64,000 nt of DNA from the NCBI GenBank assembly GCA_902685375.1, contig LR738546.1, forward strand, positions 23,883,001-23,947,000, in the 5' to 3' direction. Positions 12,601 to 24,600 of the stretch are shown piece by piece (the first letter of the stretch is position 1; each line of letters opens with the position of its first letter). A program made the position numbers and the translations under genes. The notes beneath the pieces were generated by a model that ran no database searches, was not told the origin of the DNA, and saw only the letters and a list, made by a program, of their open reading frames with translations. Origin of the DNA: Neostethus bicornis. Taxonomy: Eukaryota > Chordata > Actinopteri > Atheriniformes > Phallostethidae.

Positions 12601-15600
12601 TGAGTTCTTTCAGAGCTCCATCCAAGTCTTTGCTCAGCCTCTCCTCCTCTTCTTTCCTCTTGGACATGAGACTATCCCGCAGGCTCCTGCACAAAAATTT
12701 TTTAAGCTAAAAAAAAAACCAAAAAACTAGCAGGTATCAAACATGAAAAAAATAAATTCAGATGAGAATACAGTATAGGTTACACTAACGTGATTAAATA
12801 AAAAAAAAAAATTTTTTTTTAAAATACGACAATCCAACAAATCGAAACAAAAAATTGTGGATATAATAATAATTGCACTTTATTAATGAGAGTAACTGAA
12901 GATTTTAGTCCAAGGATGTTTTTATTCCAGGGACACTTAGCCATGAGCTCATGGCGGGAAAAGAACTGGCTAATCTTGAGAGGGAATTTCTCAAAGTACT
13001 CCAAATTTTTTTTTTAGGAGTTTTTCAAGATGAGCGAACCTCAAGTTGGCTCCTAGGAGCTGTGAACCGACTCAAGACTAGGGAATGTGCTCGGACATGT
13101 TCTCCAAACCAACTTAACTATGGGTTCGACTCCCCATCTCTGACCTTGGTAGGGTTGGTTACCCAACTTTCTCTTGTGAAACTACACACACAAAATGCTC
13201 TGACTCCTCCCCTTTTATCCATTTCCTGTCCTTTCTCCCCCACAGGGTAGAAAATGTCTATGTTTATTTACTTCTTTTATTTTATCGTTCAAAAATGTCT
13301 TTTACTATGTGTTTTATTGAGGATTTCCAGACCCCAATAAAACAGCTGTGGGCACTTTGTGACCTGGAGCTATGTAACAGTGTTATCTGTTAATTGACAT
13401 ATGTGAAAACTGTTTGTTGAACACCCCAATCATTCCTTCAACTTTCTCCATCATCTGTAATTGGAGGTGTTCAACTGTTTGTTCCACCATGTGTAGGCGG
13501 GGGTCTGTAACCCTTTTTTTAGTCCTAATACTTAAAACTATATAAATAAAGCAGACGGGATGCATATTCCCTTGTAGATACTTCAGTCTGGGGAGGATCC
13601 TACCCTTGTCACAAGAAAACAGAATCTCGTTCAGGCATGGGCAAACTACGGCCCGTTTTCATCCGGCCCACCAAACTTGAAAAAATTAAATAAATAAACC
13701 TCGTTAGTTTTAATTCCCATTTTAATTCCCATTTAATTGATGTTTCGTCACTAGATGACACACTCTGGATATATAGGCTTTGTTGAGAAAACAACAACAC
13801 TGTTCCCATTAAAATGTGTGTGTCTCCGTGATGCGCATGCCTTCAAAATAAACAGTATGCACAGATATGGAAAGCCATCGGGCCCAATACACGCACGTAA
13901 ACAAGCGTGTTAGATGTTAAAACAAGCAAAATGTTACATCAACCTTGCATCGCTAAATGCATGTTTTTAAGCGCTATCGCGCTAGATTTCAGAACCTAGC
14001 GCCGCTAGATTTGAAATCGAATGCTCTTGATGTAACATTTAGCGCGCTTGTTTAAAATCTAGCACACCATTCTGTTGGTCTAATCTAGCGGTTACCAAAG
14101 CATGCCATCCATTTGCTCCTGTTCCAGCCCGCTTATCAAATGCTAGAACTCAATGTTCTAGCATTACAACAATATTACAACAAGGTACAACCTCAATTAA
14201 TAAAAAAAACAAACAAAAAAGACTGCTCCTTTGTCATTTGCCTGCCATAAAATAGGCAGAGTGGCAAAAAAACGGTAGGTTGAGTCAAAAAGTTTGCCCA
14301 CCCCTGGTCTCATTTGTTTTCCGGTCAGCAAAAATTCAGGATAAAGATTAATACGTAAATTTTCCCTCTATCAGGTAAGAATTCCGGGTCATCTCGCTGC
14401 TCTCATGCATACCTTTGTGTTGCCTATGATGGTAATGTTTTGCTAAAACTTCAGGGGTGTATTTTCTGTACACCTTGGCAATATGAGTGTCTGAACATTT
14501 TTGAACAGCCTACAACGTCCTCCTGTTTTGTGTCCGTTCCGTTATCTTCCGCTTGTTCCTCGGGTCGCGGGGGCAACAGCCTCAAACGGGTAGCCCAGGC
14601 CTCTCTCACCCCAGCTGCATGGTGGCCGGGCTTTTACCCATGGGCCCGGCCGGGCTCAGCCCGAACAGGGGACATGGGCCACCCTTCCAGTGGACTCACC
14701 ACCTGCAGGAGGGGTCATAGGGGTCGGGTGAAGGAGGAGATGGGTGGCAGCCAATGGCGGGGACCCTGGCGGTCAGATCCTCGGCTGCATAGGCTAGCTC
14801 TAGGGACGTGGAATGTCACTTCTCTGGCGGGGAAGGAGCCCGAGCTGGTGCGCGAGGTCGAGCGGTTCCGGCTAGATATACTTTGTAGTTGGACTCGCCT
14901 CGACGCACAGCTTGGGAGAGCACAATATTGACTGCAAACTTTCCGTTCGGATTTTATGTGGTCCCCTAAACCAAAACGAGTTTGACATCCTTAGAAGGAT
15001 GTGTCGATGCCCTAACTGTAGTTACTCACCTCAGTCTTTCCTCAGTCTCCTCTTTCAACTTCCGTTTTTCTTCCTCCTCATCTTTCTTCAGCTTTTCCTC
15101 CAGGATCTGTGTCCGTTTCTCTTTTTCTCTTAGAATACTTTCTCTCTCGTCCTCCATCTCTTTCTCCGCCTCTCGTCTGAGTCTTTCTTCCTCTACTTTT
15201 TTCTGAGCCTCCCATCTGAGTCTCTCTTCCTCCATCTTTTTCTCAGACTCTCTTCTGAGTCTCTCTTCCTCCATCTTTTTCTCAGCCTCCCATCTGAGTC
15301 GTTCTTCCTCCATCTTTTTCTCGGCCTCTTGTCTGAGCCTTTCTTCCTCCATCTTTCTTTCAGCCTCTCGTTTAAGTCTTTCTTCCTCCATCTTTCTTTC
15401 AGCCTCTCGTTTAAGCCTTTCTTCCTCCATCTTTCTTTCAGCCTCTCGTTTAAGTCTTTCTTCCGCTATCACTTTTTCAGCTGCTTGTCTGACTCTCTCT
15501 GACTCTCTCATCTTCTCAGCCTCTCGTCTAATTTTCTCTGCAGCCTCATTTTCTTTCAGTCTCTTTTCTTCTCTCTCTGTCTTTCTTTTCTCCTCTTCTT

Positions 15601-18600
15601 TCTTCTTCTGGAATCTCCGTCCAGCCTCTTCTCTCTGAAGGCTTTCCTGTGCATCGATGGAGTATTTGGGGTCTTCGCATGGAGGTTCTTGGCTTCGGGG
15701 TGAACGACCTCGGGACGTTTCAGGTCTTTGCAACTCTGAGGAAAAGTCTAGGTTTTCTATTTTAGGATGGTAGGACGAGTCTTTATCAGAATGGATGGAG
15801 CTTGAGAGCGAGGGCGTTGGGCTGGACTGGTGGAGGATGAGTCGGTCAACTTCATGAAAAAAATGGTCCGTACTTCTGTCCTTTGACAGGATTTGACTGC
15901 AAAAAGAGAAGCATATGAAAACTTTGAAAGGCTAAAACGGAATGTTACATTTTTTCAATACAATTATTTATTTATTACAGGTTTGGGAGGAGACGGCAGC
16001 TCAGTGGTTAGAGCGTTCGCGGGTTCGCGTCCCACAGAGAGCACGTCTAGGGTCCTTGGAGAAGACACCTAACCCCCGTTTCTCCCACCATTGGCGCTGT
16101 CGAAGGGCAGCCTGCTGCGGTTTATTTTTTTAGCCGCATTGGTGAGATTCACAACACACTACTGATACGCTCATTCATAATTATGCAACGGTCAGTGCAA
16201 ACCTGTAAAACATTGTTGTTTTTGGCAGCCATCTAAGTTTTCGTTTTAGTCTTCGTCTTTGGAACAAAAATTAGTCACGTTTTAGTCAACAAAAACCCAA
16301 AAGAGTTTTCGTCTAGTTTTAGTGTAAAAAAAAAAAAAATCTTACTTTAACAATCGTGGTTTTATTACTGAGAATGATGCAGGTTATTTGTTAAAAAAAA
16401 AAAAAAAATTCCGAGATTTAACTTGCGCAAAAACAGCAAACATTTAAAAACAACGTAAAATAAACAGAAATTCTTTAGTGAGTAGGAACGTTGTAACTTA
16501 TACATACTTAAAAATGACACCTCTTAATAACCCTATAAACAAAGTAAACATTGCATTGTGTCTTTAAATCAGTCGTTAGCGCAACCAAGCTATCTAAAGA
16601 AGTTAGCAGCGCCAACAAGCTAGCATTAGCTTGAAGTTAGCATGCTGTTTGCGCAAAATATGTGGAAAACTTTAAGTTTCTGACCACCAAGCCTCTTTGT
16701 TACTGTTTTCACCATGGTTTGTGACTTCCTCATGGCTGCAGGTGTGTTGTGTAGACGGTGTGAACGTGCAGCATCGTGGGGGGCGTGCCGCCGTGAGAGA
16801 CAGATGCAGCCGCTGTGTTTTTTCTTTTCACAGACAGAAATGTGAAAGTCTGACGCCTATTTCGTTACGTTTTCGTCTCATCAACAGAAACTTGCAAACG
16901 TCTCGTCACATTTTTGTAACCAAAATGTCGCATTTATTTTGTTATTGTTACGTCATCGTCATGAAAAAATGCTTCGTCAACAAAATCATTTTGTTGTCAT
17001 CATTGTTGACGAAAACAACACTGCTGTAAAACCTTTTTGATGACCTGCAAAATCAAGTCAGTTGCTCAAAATTTGGTCGTTCATTTCTCAAATCAAGTTT
17101 CCAGGTCTATATGCGTGTCCGTGCCATCGAAATAAAAAGTCCTGATTCTACTGTTAATGAATAAGACCCCAAAAGAATTGGTCAAGATTTCAGTTCACTT
17201 TAAAAACGCTTTCCAACTTAAAAAACCTCAGGAAATCAAAAAATCAAGTCACAACTTAATATTACTTTTATGACCATTTAAAAAGTGAATTTAGAAAACT
17301 AAAGTTACATATTACATATTTGAAAGACCGAAAGAACGAGATCGCTGATACAAGCGGCCTAAATGAGCTTCCTCAGCAGGGTGGCTGGGCTCTCACTCAG
17401 AGATCCGGTGAGGAGCTCTGCCATCCAGGAGGAGGGCAATGTCGAGCCATTTCTCCTCCAGGTTGAGAGAAGCCAGATGGGGTGGTCAGGCCATCTGGTC
17501 AGGATGCCCCCCCGAGCGCCTCGCTGGTGAGGTGTTTCAGGCACGTCCCATCAGGAGGAGACCGAGAGGCAGACCCCAGACCCGTTAAAGAGACTATGTC
17601 TCACAGCTGGCTGGAGAACGACTCTGGATCTTCCCAGGAGAGCTGGAGAAGCCTGGGCTTCCCGTCTAAGGCTGTTCCCCCAGCGACCGGGCCCCAGATA
17701 AGCGAAAGACGACGGAACGGAACTACTGTATTTACTAAAGTCGGACTATGCTTAACCTTTTACAACAGATCATTTAACCTGGGGCGCAATTGATTTATCG
17801 GTTGTCGATTGTCTGATTTAGAGCTCCTTTACAGTTAAAAGTGATCGATAAAAATTTTGCCAAATGGCGCCGAATAATGTTGGATTTTAGGCTAAGATTC
17901 AAAGTGTAAATAAAATGCATTACATTTTGGAAAGGAACACAATATTTGACACACATACGGTATCCAGACGTTCCTCTCTGGCTACTTTAAATTGTGAAAA
18001 CACACATTATCCCAAACAAAAGCCAAATTATTGAGATGGTCTACATTTGGATTTGTTTACAAAGCAAAATTGTTCTGGAAGCTCATTTCAGCCGCTTGTA
18101 TCCATGATCTCATTCTTTCAGTCACCACCCACAGCTGGTGACCATGGGTGAGGGGGGCAACGTATATCGACTTGTAAATCCCGAGCTTAGCTTTTCGGCG
18201 CAGCTCTTTTTTTTTTTTACAACGAGATCTCGACGAATATCTCGAAGTAAGTCTGAAGGAAGCTCACCTTCTCTCACTCTTCCCTCTTCTCTCCTCCTCT
18301 TCTTCATCACGCATGTCTCCTATATTTTCCAGCGGACTGATTGTACCAGACAGTTCGTTGATGTCTAAGACTCTTCGTGAAAACTTTGAAATGTAAAACA
18401 AGAGGAAAACGTCAAACATCTGGAGTAAAAAAAAATCAAGTGATTGTTGATCGGGTTACCTTGAAGTCTGTAGAGCAGGATGCCTCCTCGATGTTTTTAC
18501 TGGCCTCTGTTTCCTCCTGTAGGGAAACACAACCACATGTTTTTAGGGCTAAAATCCAACTTCATGAAAACATGGATGGTGGAGGTGGAGGCGGAGCCTA

Positions 18601-21600
18601 CATGCAAACAGTCAGAAACCACACAGTGGTGCATTCTGGGTAAAGGGTGTAGCAAAAATACAATGTCTAAAAGCAGACAGAGTCAACCGGATCAAATGTT
18701 TCCAACCCTGACCTCAGGGGCTTTAAAATAAACTGTCCAATCAGCGTTTTGATCCAGTGAGCACATCCACAGAGTGTAGCCCCTCAGGTAGGGAGATGGA
18801 GAGCTGCATGCACCTGCTTGCAACTAGCAGGCAGGGCCAGGGATGAGGGGAAGGTGGGTGGGGCAGATAACAACAAACCCTACCTCAGCAGGAAGGGAGG
18901 ATTTATTTCTGACTTTCTTCGTCTCATCTGCCGAGGTTTCACTCTGCTGGTCGTTCGTCTCCTGATCCAGTTCGGTGGCTTTGTTTTTGACCGGAGACGA
19001 CCTCGAATCAAAAACCTCTAGGACTTCGTCCTCGCTTTCCGGTGCTTCTTCTTCCTTTCCTCTGCTGTGTTCTAACGTCTCTCTGAGGTCGATGGAGCCT
19101 CTTTGCTTATCTTCCTCTCCTTGTTGCCCTCTCCCTTGGATCTCCACCTCCTCTTCCTCACTCTCCTCCTGAGCTTCATCAGAGATGCTCCTCTCCCTTT
19201 CGTCACTTTCTTTTCTTTCATCACTTTTTAACTGACTTTTACCAACATCGTCTTCAGGTAGTTTCACCTCTTCTTCTCCCTCCGTTACACTCCTCTTCCT
19301 CCCCTCATCCACCTCACTTTTAAATCTTTCTATCTCTTCCTCACTGCTTTCTTCATCTTTTTTATCGACTTCTCCAACGCTGCGTCTCTCTGGGAACTCC
19401 TCATCGTTCTCTTCGTCTTGGCAGACGCTGCACTCGTCCTCTATGTTATCACTCTCCTCCCTCTCTTCTTCTTTGCTCTCCGCGGCCACTTTGTCATCCC
19501 TCTCCTCCTCCTCTTTCCCTCTACCGTCGCTCTCATCTGCTTCCTGTCCGTCCTTTGCATCCTTTCCTTCCGTTTCATTCATCTCTCTCTCTGTTTCCCC
19601 TGCTTCATCTCCCTCCTGACCGGTGTTGTGTCCAGACTCAGGGGTGGAAATCTCAACCGCCTCCTCACTGGGTTGGTTTCTACCACCTGCTGTGATGGAG
19701 AGTTGGACGTGGCGACCCTTCAAGGAGTCCTTGGTGAAGGGCAGGAGGAGGAAAGGTCCATCCGTCCCCCCAAAAACGAAAGCGTGCAGAGACACAAAGG
19801 GACAGAAGGACGGAGTAGGGCAGGTGAGAGAGGGAGGTAAGAAAAAAACAGAATGTGCCACCCATCTACTGAGACATGCCCAAAGTGTGATGTGTTAAGA
19901 ATAATGCCGTCCAAAAAAATGAATCGGTTGAAAGAAATAAAACAAATCTAATCCTGATAATCTGATCGGATAGAGACAACTACGCATTTGGGACGGGCTT
20001 CACCAGCTTTTGGGAGCCCTTCAGTTTGGGTGAACACCAACCCGAAAGCTCATTGTGAAGAATAAATGAAGATAAAAAAGTGATGCAAGGTGATGGTGGC
20101 TCATGGTGGGGTTACTTCAGGTCAGACAAGAAAGAGGAATAAAGAGGACGAAACAATAACAAGCGGGATACATTGGCAAGAATGGTCAAATGGTAAAAAA
20201 AAAAAAAAAAAAAAACGCAAGAAAAACTAAACAGATAAAGAATGTATTCGTAAACAATAAACGCTGGAAAAATGACTTAAAATGTCAGAAAAAAAAACTA
20301 ACATTCAATTCATAAAGTATTTATTCCAGTTTGTGGGCGTCGGGGCAGCAAATACAGTCTAAAGCAGGCATGGGCAAACTACGGCCCGCGGGCCAGATGT
20401 GACCCCTTAAACGTTTGAATCCGGCCTGTCGAACTTAAAAAAATTAAATCAATTAACTTTGTTAATGTTTTATTTCTCCTGCAATTATGATGTTTCCTCA
20501 CTAGATGGCACACTGTATGGTATAGATAGCCATCGGGCCCAATACACGCACGTAAACAAGCGTGTTAGATGTTAAAACAAGCAAATTGTCACATCAAGCG
20601 CTTAGATTTCCAACCTCGCACCACCAAATGGACGTTTTTAAGCACAATGCACCAGATTTCAGACCTAGCGCGCTTGATTGAAATTTAATGCCTTTAACGT
20701 AACATTTAGTAGCTTGTTTAAAATCTAGCGCGCCATTCTATCGGTCTAATCTAGCGGTTACCAAAGCATGCCATCCATCTGCTACTGTTCCGGCCCCATT
20801 GTCAAATGTTAGAACTCAACCAAAAAGTTTGCCCATCCCTGGTCTAAAGCAAATCAAGTTCATTGATATCCTTGTTTTGGGAGAATTCCCTACTGAGGGG
20901 AGGGTGAGCAGAGTGCATGCGCTGCAAAAATAACCCACTTCCTGTTGACGTTAGAATGTGGGTGTGGTGAAGAACAAAAGGCGGGGCCAAGAACAATCTG
21001 ACCTTGGAACAGTATTCGAAAACCGGAAAGAAGAACTCGCAAATTGCTCAAACATGCATGAATAAAATAGAAAACGACTTCATGAATGTGTTTGATGTTC
21101 AAACATAATAGAAACCTTCAAAATGTTGGTTTTGGGTTAAACTCCCTCTGAGCTGTAAAGTCCGTACTCCGTGTGCTTAAACAAAGAAATTTAAACCTTA
21201 CATGAGCTGTATCTACATACAGTTAAGCCAGAGTTTTAAGTGGAGGTTGTGTGTGTATGTCTCTAACCTGCCGGGATGGTGGTTCAGGGCTGTGGTCTCC
21301 AGATGGCACCAAGTCCTGCAACTCTGGCTCTGATCTCTCCTCAACTGGAACTGCACCACTAACTTCACTGTCCTGGAGAAATCAAACAAACAGGAAGTTA
21401 AACCTTTTCACCAAAAAATATATTTAATCTGTGCATTAAGTTCATTTGTTAGGAAATGTTGCACCGAGAATTTGGAGCAAAATAACTTTGGTTTAGAGGG
21501 GATAACTTTTTCTACCTCATAGAGAAGACCTCCACCGAGAGCATCGAGGTCCAGTTGAAGGTTCTTCATTAATTTGTCGGAATCACTTAGACTCGGCTGG

Positions 21601-24600
21601 AAAATAATAAACCGATGTCAGGTTCGAGGATGGTAAAGTGTTTTTTTGAGAAGATGAGACAGGAAAACTAACCTCGTCGTACGAGAGTTTTTCTTCAGGA
21701 TCGTCAATGTCATCATCGTCCTCCAGACCGGGCAAATTAAAGGTCACTCTCTCTTCTTGTCGGATGCCTAAAACACCAGTGGCGCTGCCGCTTCGAGAAG
21801 ACTGAACAATACACAATAATTAACGACTTTTCATAGGAATTAAAACTTCAGGGAACATGTGCTGCAGCAGGTGTGTGAGTTTTTACCCGCATGGATGTTT
21901 TTAGAGGTTCCAGTCCACCATAATTGCCAAGGGAACTACGAAGAGAAGGAGCAGATCCGGAAAGACGTTTTGGAGCAGGGGCATCCAGAGTTTTTGGAGG
22001 GGCTAAGTTGCCGCCAAGTGGGGAAGCGAGTGGTCCTAATGCGGACGCAAGCATCTACAGAAACACATTGAGATATTTTAATTACATTTTTAATCTCAGA
22101 TGAGAAACATTTGTACAAAGATTTTTTTTTTTTGTAAAAATGACAAAACTAAACATTTTCTTGGGCATCGGACACATTTAACCCTTTCACGCATGGTGCC
22201 CACCACAATTAACAGTTACTCATAAGTTGACATTGTTGTGTATGAAACGGTTCAACTGATCTGTAAAACTTTCCGTTCCATCGTCTTCCGCTCATCCGGG
22301 GCTGGGTCGCAGGGGCAACAGCCTCAGATGGGAAGCCCAGGCTTCTCTCATCCCCGGCTGCATCCTCCAGCTTACCCGGAAGTTCCCCGAGTCGTTCCCC
22401 AGCCAACTGTGAGACAGTCTCTCCAGCGGGTCTGGGGTCGGCCTCTCGGTCTGTTCCTGGTTGGACGTGCCCAAAACACCTCACCAGCGAGGCACTCGGG
22501 GGGCATCCTGACCAGATGCCTCAACCACCCCATCTGGCTCCTCTCGACCCGGAGGAGGGGGGGCTTGACACCGAGCTCCTCCCAGATGGCAGAGCTCCTC
22601 ACCCAATCTCTGAGTGAGAGCCCAGCCACCCTGCGGAGGAAGCTCATTTCGATCGCTTGTATTTGCGATCTCATTCTTTCGGTCACCACCCACAGCTGGT
22701 GACCATAGGTGAGAGTGGGAACGTAGATCGACTTGTAAATCAAGAGCTTTGCTTTTCGGCTCAGCTCTTTCTTTACCATGACGGACCGATGCAGCGTCCT
22801 AGTTTTTGCTGACTCAAAAAAGTTCACAATAATATTTTGCTTCAACTTTTCCAACGATTCCTTTAAAAAGCTCTAGAAAGATTGAGAAAATTGCTGTTAT
22901 TTCTGAAAAAACAAGATGTGCTGGGGCTCCGAGCTAGGTTTTCATTGTCGTGAAAACCTAGAGATGAGTTCTACAGGGGTTCCATTGATGTAGAGGCCCT
23001 TCTGAAGTCCAGCACCATCTCTGCGTTTTTTTATTGTTGATGCACAGGTTGTAATTTTCCTTCTGATCTGCAGTCTGATTTTTTTTATTGTTAGTAAGCG
23101 TGTCCTACTGCTGCTTTGTAACCTGTACACCTCACTATACCACTGCTGAAGTCATCAGCCAAGTAAATGAGAACAAACTTAGCCCACAGCCCAGGGGTCT
23201 GCCGGTGGTAAGGTTAGACTAGATTAGATAGATACTTAATTTACCCTGGGGTAAATCTAAATAAATCTAGTAGAGTTCACTGTAAGGATTTCATTGTAAG
23301 GAGTCGAACAGCCAACCAGCCTGAGGAGTTCCTTAATCTGTCTGTGGATCAGGTAAGAAACAATAGTCTACCACGAAAAGAGCTCCTGTCTAATGATGGT
23401 CTGGTGGGGAGGGTCATGGACAGCACCTTGCTTAGGGTCTTCTTTGGAGCTACAGATAAGTCCTGTTCAACACCAACTACAGATTCCAGCTTCCTCATCG
23501 GTTTGTCCAACCAGATTGAGATCTGACCATCAGGAAGTCAGTGGACCCATTACAAAGCATACAACTCAGATCGAGGGTTAGTGTGCACCAGTTTTGCGTA
23601 AATTAAAAAGCCAACAACTACTGATAACTACTCCAAGTTTTTTTTCCTTCTTCAACGTTACCATCCAGCAGAACATAAACTGTTATTTTTACTCACTCTA
23701 TTCATCCCTCACCGGGGAAATTTGTGTGCTGCACTCCTGCACCGCAGCAGGCTGCCACGACGGCGCAAATGGTGGGAGAAACAGGGGTTAGGTGTCTTCT
23801 CCAAGTACCCTAGATGTGCACTCAGTGGGATGCGAACCCAAAAAATTTCCGGTTGACTTCCGGTCCGCGGGCGAACGCTCTACCACTGAGCCAGCGTCTA
23901 CCCCCAATGTCACCGTGGGTCAAAAAAAAAGGTGGCATTTAACAGTCCCTGACAAGAGTGATCGACGATGGCATCTTGGTAAGACATTTGCAATCGAGAA
24001 GCCAAGATTAAAAAAGACTGTCATGATACCATTGTTGAACATAAACCACCATGACGCGAAAAAAATAGCAAATATTTTTGCCTACAAAAGGTTGTTAGAT
24101 CAACTTAAAAAACTCCAACAGATGATCAACTTCACTCTGTCGCTTCTATCTGAAGCTCCTAGTTAAATCCACCTGACCAAAAAGAGTTAAAGCTGATGAA
24201 AATGACAACCCAAAAATTATCGTTGCTAGACTCTTATTAATTCAAGGGCTCATTCATTCCCATGAAAAAAAATGTGGAACTAGAGAACTGTATAAAAACT
24301 TAATTTTGACTTCTGACCCAGCAGCACGGTGGCGCAGTTGGTAGCACAGTGGCCTCACAGCAAGAAGGTCGTGGGTTCGAGTCCCGGATGGGGACGAGGC
24401 TTGGAACACTGTCCTTTCTGTGTGGAGTTTTCATGTTCTCCCCGTGTTTGCACGGGTTTTCTCCAGGTACTCCGGTTTCCTCCCACACTCCAAAGACATG
24501 CATGCTAGGTTCATTGCCCCTAGGAATGAGTGTGTGTGTGGATGGTTGTATGTGTGTGGCCCCGCGACAGACTGGCGACCTGTTCGGGGTGTACTCTGCC

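Noticed and set aside
18975..19840. Plus-strand frames with Leu/Ser-rich hydrophobic proteins
   Set aside because: Antisense of the Glu/Lys-rich cep164 exon; the apparent membrane segments are reverse-complemented GAG/GAA codons.
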